Of a stretch of 36,780 nucleotides of DNA, positions 1 to 8,688 are shown piece by piece. The stretch is from CAZXCK01 sp964639225 (GTDB lineage Bacteria > Chloroflexota > Anaerolineae > Aggregatilineales > Phototrophicaceae). The stretch lies in NCBI GenBank assembly GCA_964639225.1, contig CAZXCK010000025.1:1-36780 (forward strand). The letters are read 5' to 3'. Each line of letters starts with the position of its first letter. Positions within the stretch are counted from its first letter, which is position 1. The notes beneath the pieces were generated by a model. That model searched no databases and was not told where the DNA came from. It saw only the letters and a program-made list of their open reading frames with translations. Both the position numbers and the translations under genes were made by a program.

Positions 1-7
1 AGAACTG

Positions 8-36
8 AGCCAGCCCATCTGCGGGCTGGCTTTTTT
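8..36 (+). terminator. Intrinsic terminator of a gene upstream of the window
   Basis: A 9-bp perfect stem (8-16 with 23-31) with a 6-nt loop is followed by a run of T ending at 36. It would end plus-strand transcription arriving from outside the window. The gene it serves is not visible. Confidence 0.85.
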
Positions 37-230
37 GGTGAGTGGACGTGCAGGGTTATAGCATCAGGTTTACTGCCGGGCTTATGCTGATAATAGGAGG
101 ATATGAGGTCGTGTTTTCTGCGCATCCATGATGATGCACGCGATACGCGCATTTGTATCGGAATCGGGTAATATAGGTTAAGATTGTTCAGCAGCGGATT
201 ATTGTTAGTGGTGTCCCGAGGATTATTGTG
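37..230. other. Gene-free leader upstream of HMG-CoA reductase
   Basis: No supported gene lies between the terminator and the HMG-CoA reductase start. A purine-rich AGGAGG at 95-100 lies only 2 nt before an ATG that opens a 22-codon frame (103-171). That spacing is too short for efficient initiation, so a leader peptide is not called. No convincing promoter pair was seen. Confidence 0.5.
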
Positions 231-1787
231 ATGAGCGCTCCCCCTGTTACCATACCCAGCCTGATTCTCAAGCAGCTATACACGTTCGGCAGCCTGGAAA
301 ACACCGGCGACGGCGTGCGTTTTTCGCTCAAGAACCGGCTCAGCGACACGCGCGTGCTCGATGTGCGCCGCATCGCCATCAACGGCGTGGACCTGCCGCG
401 CAACCGTATCGCCATCGATACCGGCAGCGGCGTTGTTTTGCGCCTGGATTACGACTCGCCAGCGCCAGTCATCGACCTGCCGCTGGGCAAAGTGGTCAGC
501 ATCCTGGTCGATACGCCGCATTTGCTGCAAGGCAAGCACCAGATCGATATTGTCGTCGAGGCGGATATGTTTGGCGAGCTGGCCATCAGCGTCGAGGACG
601 CCATCACCGAGGAACCGGAGCAGATGCCTCGCGTGCCGCGCAGTGCCCACGATGACTACTCCGACGAGGCCATCCAGGAGCGCCAGCAGTTCGTGCGCGA
701 CTTCACCGACACCCAACCAGAGCATATCTGGCAGTATTCGTTCGACCCGCACCTGACCAACGGCAACTGCGAGCTGTTTACCGGTGTGGTGCAGGTTCCG
801 CTGGGTTTCGCCGGGCCGCTGCGCGTCAACGGCGAGCATGCCCAGGGCGATTTTCTCATCCCGCTGGCGACATCTGAGGGGACGCTGGTGGCGTCTTACA
901 ATCGGGGCATCAAGCTGCTGAATCTGTCGGGTGGGGTGAAATGCACCGTCGTCGGCGATGCCATGCAGCGCGCGCCGGTCTTTGTGTTCGAGGACGCGCG
1001 CGGCGGGCGCGACTTCGTGCAGTGGGTGCTGGACAATATGGACTCGATCCGCGAGCAGGCCGAGTCGACATCCAGTGTCGCCCGGCTGCTTTATGTTGAC
1101 CCCTATCTGTCGAACAAGTTTGTCTACCTGCGTTTCAACTTCTCCACCGGCGACGCCGCCGGGCAGAACATGGTAGGCCGGGCGACGTTCGCCGCCTGTA
1201 GCTGGATTATGGACCGTTACGACGGTATCCAGCGTTTTTACCTGGAATCGAACTTCGCCACCGACAAAAAAGCATCTCAGGTGAACATGATGCGCACACG
1301 CGGCAAGCGCGTCACCGCCGAGGCCGTCATCCAGCGCGATGTGCTCGTCCAGCAGATGCGCGTGACTCCTGAAGACCTGTACTACCAGTCGAAGGTGGGC
1401 ACGGTGGGCGCGTTCCTCTCCGGGGCGAACAACAACGGTGCTCACTCGCCCAACGCCATCACGGCTATGTTTATCGCTACCGGCCAGGATGTGGCCAATG
1501 TGTCGGAGTCGTCGGCGGGCATTCTCTACACTGAACTGACACCGGCGGGCGATTTTTACGTCTCGATGACCATCCCTTCGCTGATCGTGGCGACCTATGG
1601 CGGCGGGACTGGCCTGCCGACCCAGCGCGAGTGCCTGGAACTCATGGATTGTTATGGGCGGGGCAGGGTCAACAAGCTGGCAGAGATCGTCGCCGGGGTG
1701 GTGCTGGCCGGTGAGCTGTCGCTGGGGTCGGCCATCGCGTCGTCGGACTGGGTATCGTCGCACGAGCGTTACGGGCGCAACCGCTGA
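231..1787 (+). CDS. Hydroxymethylglutaryl-CoA reductase with extra N-terminal domain
   Basis: Reduces HMG-CoA to mevalonate with NAD(P)H, the committed step of the mevalonate route to isoprenoids; cytosolic, as no membrane segments are seen. The catalytic set of the family is visible: the Glu in ATSEGTLVAS (about residue 215), the Lys in ATDKKAS (about 346), the Asp in TGQDVAN (about 420) and the C-terminal His in SSHERYGRN (about 510). The GDAAGQNMVG and YGGGTG cofactor-binding motifs are also present. The first ~125 residues are a beta-rich domain that is not part of the catalytic fold and has no transmembrane helix, unlike eukaryotic enzymes. ATG 231 is preferred to the adjoining GTG 228 because GAGG at 218-221 is 9 nt upstream. 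No other mevalonate gene is nearby. The gene converges on a histidine kinase 20 nt away. Family call is firm; the role of the N-terminal domain is unknown. Confidence 0.95.
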   Translation: MSAPPVTIPSLILKQLYTFGSLENTGDGVRFSLKNRLSDTRVLDVRRIAINGVDLPRNRIAIDTGSGVVLRLDYDSPAPVIDLPLGKVVSILVDTPHLLQGKHQIDIVVEADMFGELAISVEDAITEEPEQMPRVPRSAHDDYSDEAIQERQQFVRDFTDTQPEHIWQYSFDPHLTNGNCELFTGVVQVPLGFAGPLRVNGEHAQGDFLIPLATSEGTLVASYNRGIKLLNLSGGVKCTVVGDAMQRAPVFVFEDARGGRDFVQWVLDNMDSIREQAESTSSVARLLYVDPYLSNKFVYLRFNFSTGDAAGQNMVGRATFAACSWIMDRYDGIQRFYLESNFATDKKASQVNMMRTRGKRVTAEAVIQRDVLVQQMRVTPEDLYYQSKVGTVGAFLSGANNNGAHSPNAITAMFIATGQDVANVSESSAGILYTELTPAGDFYVSMTIPSLIVATYGGGTGLPTQRECLELMDCYGRGRVNKLAEIVAGVVLAGELSLGSAIASSDWVSSHERYGRNR

Positions 1788-1807
1788 CGCGCCGGCAGCG
1801 GATGGCG

Positions 1808-3562
1808 TTATGCCGTTGGCAGGCGGATGACAAACGTAGTGCCCTGACCGGGCTGGCTGTCGAAGTCAATGGTGCCGCGATGCAGCTTCACGCAGTCATC
1901 GACGATCTTCAGGCCCAGGCCCACCCCGGCCAGATGCGCGACGTTACTGCTGCGATGCAGCGCCTTGAACACATGCGACTGGTCCTGCGGCGGAATGCCT
2001 AAACCCTGATCGGCGATCTCAATCGTCACCTCATGCGCCGCCACGCTGACCCGCACGCTGACCTCGCTGCCGGGCGGCGAATACCTGAAGGCGTTCGACG
2101 TCAGTCCGTTGAGGATGTGCCGCAGCAGATCGCTGTCCAGTGAAACGTCGTCTTCTGGGCCGCTGTATTCGAGCGTGAGCTGGTGCCTGGACCCGGCATT
2201 CGCCTGCTGGTCCTGTATATAGCTCTGCATGAAGCGGTGCAGGTCCACCGGCTGCGGGTTGAAGCCCAGCCGGTCGATGTGGCCGCTGACAACCAGGCCA
2301 ATATCGTCCAGCATATGGCCCAGGCGTACCACCTGCTGGCGGATGTTCTGGTAGCGCGTGGCACGATCCTCGCTGGACATGCGATCTTCGTAGCGTTCCA
2401 GCAGTTCGCAGGCCGAGAGGATGGTCGCCAGTGGCGTGCGGAATTCGTGCGACACGGTGGACATAAAGTACGTCTTGAAGGCGTTCAGCTCTTTTTCGGC
2501 TTCCAGCGCCAGTCGCAGCGATTCGTGTTCGCGCTGTGCTTCTTCCGCCGCTTTGCGCTCGGTGATATCCTCGATAACGCCGTACACCCGACGCAGACCG
2601 TCGCCTTCCTCGACGACGCGCGTGCTGTCGCGCACCCACAGCACATGCCCGTCTGCGTGCTGAATGCGGTAATCACAGCCGGTACTCTCGCCCCGCCGCT
2701 GGCGGGTGTCGTGCTCGATGGCGATGTCGTAGTCGTCGGGATGGACGACACACCGGTACCAATAGTCCCACCCTGAGGTTAATTCGTCGTGGGTACGGCC
2801 TGTAAGTGTGCCAAAGTTGGGCGACAGGTAGATCAGATCGGCGCGGCCATCCGGGTAAAAATCGAACACATACAGATGGTGCGTGATCGAGGCCAGCGCC
2901 GTCTCCACCAGGCTGGACTGCCAGCGCAACTGGCGGTGCAGTTTTTCCTCAAAGCGCACCAGGTCCAGCGTCAGGCGGGTGACGAGTTGCGGATCGGGCG
3001 CTGTGGGCGGAAACTCCAGGCGGGCCATCCGCAGCGTCTCCAGCCGTTCCGGGCGATAATGCTCAACCACCGACTCCAGCAGGTCCAGCACCGGGTTGAT
3101 GTGGCGCGGGTCGAACGTCCAGATGGTGTCGAACTCGCGGAAGGCTTCGGTGTCGGCGCGGTTATGCGCATCTCTACCGCACAACAGCGCGGAGAAGTCG
3201 GGCGAGAGGACGGCCAGGAACCATTCCTGGCGCAGTTGGTCGCCATTGGCGAGCTGGATGCGTAGTTCGGTAGCCTGTTCTTCGGGCGGCAGCGGCCCAC
3301 CAGAGAAGATGCACACCTGACGCGCCTGCTGCGCGAGCCGGTTATAGCGGGCGGTCTCTTTGACCCAGTACGAAGACTCCTGGAAGCCCGTGAAAATGAG
3401 GGCGGGCAGGTTATCCTCCAGGACGATATCTTCCAGCGCGTGCGACAGATGCACCAGCGTCGTCTTGGTGGCGCGCACGATGGGCAGCGTATCCCCCAGG
3501 TGATCGATCAGCAGATCAAAAAGCGACAGGTTCAGCGGCTGCGGTGGATATGGTTGGGTCAT
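1808..3562 (-). CDS. DICT-PAS sensor histidine kinase
   Basis: Cytosolic two-component sensor kinase of 584 residues with no membrane segments. The first ~190 residues resemble the DICT sensory domain found in cyanobacterial and Chloroflexota signalling proteins (a 'LVHLSHALED' helix, then a 'YNRLAQQARQVCIF' stretch). A PAS domain with a PAC tail ending in GVIEDITERK occupies about 220-335. A short coiled linker leads to the HisKA dimerisation helix with the phosphoacceptor His in VSHEFRTPL (about 371). The HATPase domain has an N box (LTSNAFRYS), G1 (DQGLGIP) and G2 (GVGLGL) at the C terminus. No response regulator gene adjoins, so it is an orphan here. The signal is unknown. No clear ribosome site precedes the ATG, so the start is less certain than the domain calls. 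Confidence 0.92.
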   Translation of the reverse strand: MTQPYPPQPLNLSLFDLLIDHLGDTLPIVRATKTTLVHLSHALEDIVLEDNLPALIFTGFQESSYWVKETARYNRLAQQARQVCIFSGGPLPPEEQATELRIQLANGDQLRQEWFLAVLSPDFSALLCGRDAHNRADTEAFREFDTIWTFDPRHINPVLDLLESVVEHYRPERLETLRMARLEFPPTAPDPQLVTRLTLDLVRFEEKLHRQLRWQSSLVETALASITHHLYVFDFYPDGRADLIYLSPNFGTLTGRTHDELTSGWDYWYRCVVHPDDYDIAIEHDTRQRRGESTGCDYRIQHADGHVLWVRDSTRVVEEGDGLRRVYGVIEDITERKAAEEAQREHESLRLALEAEKELNAFKTYFMSTVSHEFRTPLATILSACELLERYEDRMSSEDRATRYQNIRQQVVRLGHMLDDIGLVVSGHIDRLGFNPQPVDLHRFMQSYIQDQQANAGSRHQLTLEYSGPEDDVSLDSDLLRHILNGLTSNAFRYSPPGSEVSVRVSVAAHEVTIEIADQGLGIPPQDQSHVFKALHRSSNVAHLAGVGLGLKIVDDCVKLHRGTIDFDSQPGQGTTFVIRLPTA

Positions 3563-3674
3563 AGGCGCGTCGAGTCCGTCATAACCGGTGGGTTGGCTCC
3601 GCTGTAGTTTATCATTAACGTAGGCTTGATTCTATACAGAATTAATTGTCTGGACGAGGCCAGCCAGCAATAGC

Positions 3675-5408
3675 TCACAGGCCGCTGATGTCCACCTCGA
3701 CACCGTGCTGGCCCAGCGCGTCGTACAGATTCTGCCACTGGTCGGCGCGCACGACCACGGCCATCTCGCCCAGCCTGGCGCCCACATAACGGCGCAGCGC
3801 GGGCGTGTTGAGGATGAAATCGAGCGTCTCCGGGGCGGTGGTGCGCAGCACCAGCAACTGCTCGATGGTGACGGCGGCGGCGGGTCCGCTTTGCCAGGAG
3901 TCGAGCAGGCGCGTGATGCCCGCCGGCAGCGATGCGCCCGCGTCCAGGTGGCGCGCCAGAAAGGCCTGGATGTGCTCGGTGGTGATGCCCTGCCCGGCGG
4001 CCTGCTGGATGCCGGTGGCCGTCAGTTTGTAGGTGTACGGGTCGCTGGCCGGGGGCGCGTCGGCCCAGGTGGTGAAGCGCATCACCTGAAAGCGGTCGAT
4101 GCGTGGCACGCGCCGCGAGACGAGCAGCGTGCCGTCTGGCCGGATGCTGATCTGCTCTTCGGGATAGGTGGCGGCGGGCCAGGGCTGCAGATCGACGAAG
4201 GCGCGCCCGTAGGCCGTCAGGCGGGCGGCGTCCTCGGCCAGATCGGCCATGCCCAGCCAGTGCAGCGGCCCGCTGATGTAGAACTCCAGCAGCGCCCCTT
4301 CGACGGCGTCCCAGCTTTCAAAACCGGTCAGGTACTCGCCTTTGTCGTTGCGGATATACCAGCTATCGTAATCGCCGCCGGGCCGCTGGAAATCCGGCTC
4401 TTCCTCGTGAATCTGATGCACGAACTCGTCCAGCGCCCACCAGTCCTGCGGCGGCACCAGATCGCGCACGAAACCCCGGAACGCCTCGCGGGCGACGACG
4501 GCATCGTAGGGCCAGCCGGTCGGTTCGGGGTGCAGGCCGGGGACGTGCCACAGGTCCAGATAGACACGGCTGTGATGCCAGGCGTCGGCCAGCGCCTTGA
4601 GCTGGGCGTCGCGGCGGGCTTCCAGCCAGCGGCGGGCCTCGGCGCGGCGCGGAAAAGCGCGCCGGTCCTGCACGTCGATCAGCTCCGCCGACACCGCCAG
4701 CCGGAAGATGAACGCCAGCCGCTGCGGTTCCGGGTTGAGCAGATAGGGCGTCAGCCCCTCGCGGTCAACCTCGGCCAGATCGTCACCGCTGACCGCGCCG
4801 CCGTGTACCTGAAGATAGCCCAGCAGCGTCGTCAGGTCATCGACGATAGTCGTATCCGCCGGGCGAACGCCGGTCAGCATGTCGGCGTCCAGCGGCTCGA
4901 TGTGCGGGCTGTCAGTGTCATAGGCGGTGAGCGCGTCGTCCTCGTCATCGGCGGCGAGGTCGTCATAGCCGGTGCGGTGAACCGGCAGCACGGCGGCCAG
5001 ATCGGGCGGCACGTAGACGGTCACACGCGGGCCGGTGGAGGTCTGCTCGTAACGCTCGTAGACCAGCCCCCGGTAGTAGAGGGCTTCGGCGTGGCTCTGC
5101 GGATGTTCCAGCGGCTGCTCGCGTTCGATAGCGCCCGGCCCCATTTTGCGGATTTTGCCGTTGAGCCGCTCGAACATGGGCAGGGGTATACTGGCGCCCT
5201 GCGAGGCCAGCAGTGTTTGCAGGACGCCGCGCTGTTCGTCGCTGAGGCTTTCCCAGGCGCGCAGGGCGTTGTCGGGGTCGAGCATGGCCGCTTTCAGTTC
5301 GGCGGCGGCCTCCGCCGGCTTCAGGGTCTGGATGTCCACGCGCCAGAACCTGGCCAGCACGGGCAGCAGATTCTGTTCACCGGCTTTGAGACTGTCCAGC
5401 AGTTTCAT
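3675..5408 (-). CDS. XPB/Ssl2-N-like (helicase-associated) protein, no helicase motifs
   Basis: A 577-residue protein without Walker motifs or membrane segments. Its C-terminal ~100 residues (leucine-rich helix, 'ETLDFILNTPALRRYVGARL', then 'VVVRADQWQNLYDALGQHGVEV') match the domain called Helicase_C_3 or XPB/Ssl2-like N-terminal. That domain occurs alone in many Actinobacteria and Chloroflexota. The N-terminal part has a helical segment (LSDEQRGVLQTLL) like winged-helix modules of the same group. An acidic stretch lies near residues 150-165. A role in DNA binding or repair is inferred from the family only. ATG 5408 is chosen over GTG 5414 because the AGGGG upstream is 8 nt from the ATG but only 2 nt from the GTG. 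It is the last gene of a minus-strand run but is preceded by an intrinsic terminator. Confidence 0.8.
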   Translation of the reverse strand: MKLLDSLKAGEQNLLPVLARFWRVDIQTLKPAEAAAELKAAMLDPDNALRAWESLSDEQRGVLQTLLASQGASIPLPMFERLNGKIRKMGPGAIEREQPLEHPQSHAEALYYRGLVYERYEQTSTGPRVTVYVPPDLAAVLPVHRTGYDDLAADDEDDALTAYDTDSPHIEPLDADMLTGVRPADTTIVDDLTTLLGYLQVHGGAVSGDDLAEVDREGLTPYLLNPEPQRLAFIFRLAVSAELIDVQDRRAFPRRAEARRWLEARRDAQLKALADAWHHSRVYLDLWHVPGLHPEPTGWPYDAVVAREAFRGFVRDLVPPQDWWALDEFVHQIHEEEPDFQRPGGDYDSWYIRNDKGEYLTGFESWDAVEGALLEFYISGPLHWLGMADLAEDAARLTAYGRAFVDLQPWPAATYPEEQISIRPDGTLLVSRRVPRIDRFQVMRFTTWADAPPASDPYTYKLTATGIQQAAGQGITTEHIQAFLARHLDAGASLPAGITRLLDSWQSGPAAAVTIEQLLVLRTTAPETLDFILNTPALRRYVGARLGEMAVVVRADQWQNLYDALGQHGVEVDISGL

Positions 5409-5435
5409 GGTCACCGCCCCTGTTTGTGTGCTGAC

Positions 5436-5463
5436 AAAAAACCGGCCTGGGGTCAGGCCGGTT
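5436..5463 (-). terminator. Intrinsic terminator overlapping the R3H ATPase stop codon
   Basis: On the minus strand a 10-bp perfect stem (5454-5463 with 5440-5449, loop 5450-5453) runs directly into a T tract (5436-5441). The TGA stop of the R3H gene (5455-5453) lies within the stem-loop. The next gene on the same strand starts only 28 nt further on. Confidence 0.85.
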
Positions 5464-7108
5464 CCTGGCGGAAAATTCTGACGTGTCGCCGGGGTTCCTG
5501 CCCATAAGACCGGGAGACAAGCTGCGCTTTGCGCGCGAGCTGGTGCTGGCGCCGCCGGATGCTTGATTCCTGCGGTACCAGGTCGATGAAGTCGGCTCCG
5601 GCGCGAATTTGCATAATGGCCGACTCAGTCTCCCGGAGGGCCTCCCCAAAAGGGTCGAGGGGGTTGACCTCCAGCTTGAAGATGTCGATCAGGAAGTTCT
5701 CCATCTGGCTGACGGTGTTGGCCCGCAGCACGTAGATGGGCATTCCCCGGCGTTCGGCGTCGACAATCAGCTTGGGACGCCGCCGGTAGTAGTTCTTGAG
5801 TGTCACCACCGCGTCGGCCCCGCCCAGATCGTCGGAGACGTTGAGCGGCACATGCAGACGGCGCGCCGCCTGCTCCAGCCGGTTGCGGGCCACGCCGAAA
5901 GCGTAGACCTTCAGCGTCTCCAGCGGACGGTCAGCGCGCGGCGGACCGGCTTCCTCGCCGATGGGCGAGCGCACATTGCGCACTGTGCCACGTGGCTGGT
6001 CCACACGGTCGCGGCGGTTGTAGCGCCCGTTGCGCATGTCACGCTCGCTGCGCTCGTTGGTGACGCTGCGCGTCTCCGGCTGCACCGTGTCCACGTGAAT
6101 CTGGCCGTCGGCGTCGCGCGATCGAATCTCAACCGGCAGCGTCCGACCGCGCAGCATGCCATCGACGGCGTCGGCCACGCTTTCATGAATGGCCAGCCGG
6201 TCGCGCGTCTGAATCTCGATGAGCACGTCGAACGTCGGCGGAGCGCGGCGCTCCAGCACGGTCTTCTGTGTGCCACGCCGGCGCGCCTCGTCGTCGGAGA
6301 GCGTCACCGATTCGATGCCGCCGATCAGGTCGGAGAGCGTCGGGTTGAGCATCAGGTTGTCGAGCGCGTTACCGTGCGCCGTGCCGATGAGCTGCACACC
6401 GCGCTCGGCGATGGTGCGGGCGGCCATCGCTTCCAGTTCGCGGCCAATCTCGTCGATGACGATGACCTCTGGATTGTGATTTTCGACCGCCTCGATCATC
6501 ACCTCGTGCTGGCGCTCTGGATGCGAAACCTGCATCCGGCGCGATTTACCGATGGCCGGGTGCGGCACGTCGCCGTCGCCGCCGATCTCGTTGGATGTAT
6601 CGACGATGACCACGCGCTTTTTCTCGGCCAGCACACGGGCGGCCTCGCGCAGCATGGTCGTCTTGCCGACGCCGGGCGGACCCAGCATCAGCAGGCTCTG
6701 GCCGGATGTGACCAGGTCGGCGATGATGTCGATGGTGCCGTAGACGGCGCGACCCACGCGGCAGGTGAGGCCCACCACATCGCCCCGGCGGTTGCGGATG
6801 GCCGAAATACGATGCAGCGTGCGCTCCATACCGGCGCGATTGTCGGCGTCAAAATCGCCGATGTTGGTCACGATGGTGTCGATATCGGCACGGGTGACTT
6901 CACCTTCGGAGAGGGCGACTTCGCCCTCCACAAAACGGGCGGTGGGGATCCGCCCCAGGTCGAGGACGATCTCCAGCAGGTTATCCGTGTTACCCAGCGA
7001 GTCGAGTGCATCGTTGATGTAACGCGGCAGTACGTGCTTGAGTTCGTCGATGTCGTCAGTTATACGTCTTTCCATATAGTCGTTGGTATTCTCCACATAC
7101 ACGGCCAC
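5453..7108 (-). CDS. R3H-domain AAA ATPase (Ycf45 / SpoIIIAA-like)
   Basis: A 551-residue nucleic-acid-associated ATPase related to plastid/cyanobacterial Ycf45 and to the SpoIIIAA ATPase domain. Walker A is GPPGVGKTT (about 143-151), followed by VVIVDTSNEIGGDGD, and Walker B is VIVIDEIG (about 213-219). An AHGN sensor-like motif follows. After an Arg-rich linker (about 340-395) comes a Rossmann-like segment. The C-terminal ~55 residues form an R3H domain, with RRRQHQLA followed by SRSYGQEPRRHVRIF, which binds single-stranded nucleic acid in characterised proteins. The GTG start lies 6 nt after the stop of the GNAT-like gene, so the two are probably co-transcribed; no strong ribosome site is visible and translational coupling is likely. 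The cellular role is unknown in bacteria that do not sporulate. Confidence 0.9.
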   Translation of the reverse strand: MAVYVENTNDYMERRITDDIDELKHVLPRYINDALDSLGNTDNLLEIVLDLGRIPTARFVEGEVALSEGEVTRADIDTIVTNIGDFDADNRAGMERTLHRISAIRNRRGDVVGLTCRVGRAVYGTIDIIADLVTSGQSLLMLGPPGVGKTTMLREAARVLAEKKRVVIVDTSNEIGGDGDVPHPAIGKSRRMQVSHPERQHEVMIEAVENHNPEVIVIDEIGRELEAMAARTIAERGVQLIGTAHGNALDNLMLNPTLSDLIGGIESVTLSDDEARRRGTQKTVLERRAPPTFDVLIEIQTRDRLAIHESVADAVDGMLRGRTLPVEIRSRDADGQIHVDTVQPETRSVTNERSERDMRNGRYNRRDRVDQPRGTVRNVRSPIGEEAGPPRADRPLETLKVYAFGVARNRLEQAARRLHVPLNVSDDLGGADAVVTLKNYYRRRPKLIVDAERRGMPIYVLRANTVSQMENFLIDIFKLEVNPLDPFGEALRETESAIMQIRAGADFIDLVPQESSIRRRQHQLARKAQLVSRSYGQEPRRHVRIFRQEPA

Positions 7109-7114
7109 AGTTTA

Positions 7115-8074
7115 TCACTGACGGAGTGGTTCCGACGGTGATTGGGCGATACTGGTTATGGCCCGCAGGCCATGACGCACTTTGGCGAACGATGTCTGGC
7201 GTACCCTGGCGGTGGTGTGTTTGACCATCACGGCCTGGCGTGGGCCAGGTTCAAAGAAGATGTCCTCCAGGGTGGACTTCAGCCATTCCTGATGCCGCCG
7301 CAGGCACAGATACACCGGCAGGCGGTGCGTGCTGTGAACGCGCGCGATAGCGCTTTCCAGGATGGCGGCGGCGTCTTCCAGAATTTCCGGGTTGATGTAC
7401 GGGATCATATAGGTACCGTACTTGCCTTCAGAGACGTAGATATACGCCTCAACGCGGTTTTTAATCGGGTACACCCAGCTCGCGCTCTTCTCGGCGGGCG
7501 GGATGCTGATCTGAGCCACCAGCGGCGGCACGATATGCGATAACAGCAGTTGCACGCTGTGCGGGTCCACTTCGTCATACGGCACCAGTTGGACCGACGG
7601 CGCGCGCGTGGGATAGGCGCCGGGCTGCCGCCGCCAGATCTGCTGGCGGGCGTAGACGGCAAAACCGGCGGTGCGCAGCGTCTCGAACAGGTAGCTGCTT
7701 TCCTCTACCTCAGCGATGAGCGCGTGAATCTGGTTGCGGCCCGCCTCGCGCGTCATGGTGTCCAGGATGTGCAGCCAGGCGGTGTCGTCCATGTCGGCCT
7801 GCGGCGCTGGCGCGATGTAGGTGATCTGCGCGTTGGGACTGTCTTCGCGCAGGCGTAACTGGCCGATCACCTGCTGCCGGTTGGCACGGGCGACGAACGT
7901 ATGCAGCCCGCGCTGGGGCAGCAGCACGCTGGAGATCACCGCCCCGCTGGGGCCGTGAATATCGCGTGTGTGTTCCAGTTCACTGTCGAGCGCCGTCGCT
8001 TTGTCTGACAACCGCTGGATCAGCGGAATGTCTACCAGCGAAACAGCGCGTGTCTCGGTATCACGTGTCGACAT
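7115..8074 (-). CDS. GNAT-like hypothetical protein
   Basis: A 319-residue soluble protein. The first half reads like a GNAT acetyltransferase fold: an N-terminal strand and helix, a beta strand 'VIGQLRLR' before 'ITYIAPAP', a helix, and 'YLFETLRTAGFAVYARQQIWRR', typical of the last two strands of that fold. The second half also has a pattern of strands and helices that could be a divergent second copy. A clear acetyl-CoA pyrophosphate loop (Q/RxxGxG/A) is not obvious, so enzymatic activity is uncertain. It is the first gene of the minus-strand run with the R3H ATPase, 6 nt apart. No function is assigned. Confidence 0.65.
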   Translation of the reverse strand: MSTRDTETRAVSLVDIPLIQRLSDKATALDSELEHTRDIHGPSGAVISSVLLPQRGLHTFVARANRQQVIGQLRLREDSPNAQITYIAPAPQADMDDTAWLHILDTMTREAGRNQIHALIAEVEESSYLFETLRTAGFAVYARQQIWRRQPGAYPTRAPSVQLVPYDEVDPHSVQLLLSHIVPPLVAQISIPPAEKSASWVYPIKNRVEAYIYVSEGKYGTYMIPYINPEILEDAAAILESAIARVHSTHRLPVYLCLRRHQEWLKSTLEDIFFEPGPRQAVMVKHTTARVRQTSFAKVRHGLRAITSIAQSPSEPLRQ

Positions 8075-8688
8075 TACGCTTCTCGATCTATCCGTGTCGG
8101 GAGTCCCGCGAACCGAATAACGGCTGTCCGGGTTCGGCCCGGTAGTGGTCGGTCGAACCTGATTGAGGGTTGCGGATGGTCAATCGTCATCTTTGCCATT
8201 TCCTGATTATTGTAGCATCCTTCAACAGCCCTTGACAACTGCCCCGGTTACGCGGAACGCCAGAGCCTGCCTTTGCTGTTTATAACCCTGTTGGCGGCGC
8301 GGGGACGCGCTTTCGCTGCGCATTGCGTCCGTTTGTTCTGTGTAACACTGTACGACAGACGCCTTAGATTCTGATGAGGAAAGCCTGCGAGGTGGGGGCA
8401 AGGCATCGCCCGTGCCTCCGCATCGAATCCACGTGGAGGGGTTGACAAACTGTGCGAGTCGCATGATATAGTAGCTACGAGGATTTTTTGGGGAAACCCA
8501 GCAGCCGCCGCTTCGGCGACTGTCACCAACAGCGATACGGTCCTCACAACGCAATACCACATGCCACCCATTTTTCGACCAACAGAATAGTGTGCTTCAT
8601 GCTGGCATCAGGCTACCGCTGATCGGCTGGTGTTTTGGTGTCTACAGCATGTGAGTCTGTTAGAAGTGTAGTTGTGAGGTAAGGAAAT
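8075..8688. other. 614-nt intergenic region / long leader before the methyltransferase gene
   Basis: The two overlapping minus-strand open frames here (8222-8571) have no ribosome sites or recognisable composition and are not called. The region holds a plus-strand promoter candidate near 8442-8472 and a stable hairpin at 8502-8522 (stem of 8 pairs with one C-A mismatch, CTT loop). It also has a CCTCC/GGAGG inverted repeat around 8416-8439 just upstream of the promoter. If the promoter is real, the 5' leader is about 210 nt. Confidence 0.5.
8442..8472 (+). promoter_or_regulatory. Candidate promoter of the selenoprotein methyltransferase gene
   Basis: A consensus TTGACA (8442-8447) is followed after 19 nt by TATAGT (8467-8472); GATATA two bases earlier gives a 17-nt spacer. 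It faces the methyltransferase gene, whose ATG is about 215 nt downstream. Confidence 0.45.

Noticed and set aside
103..171. 22-codon leader peptide with AGGAGG upstream
   Set aside because: Only 2 nt separate AGGAGG from the ATG; no attenuator-like structure follows.
276..1763. 495-codon open frame opposite HMG-CoA reductase
   Set aside because: Shadow of GC-biased codon use; the plus-strand protein has all catalytic residues.
3705..5507. 600-codon plus-strand open frame opposite the XPB/Ssl2-N-like gene
   Set aside because: No ribosome site or recognisable protein; antisense to a gene with family similarity.
5609..7141. 510-codon plus-strand open frame opposite the R3H ATPase
   Set aside because: Composition (His, Val, Asp, Gln-rich) is typical of antisense translation; no motif.
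8222..8571. Two overlapping minus-strand open frames in the 8 kb intergenic region
   Set aside because: No ribosome sites, no recognisable sequence, and they overlap each other and the promoter region.
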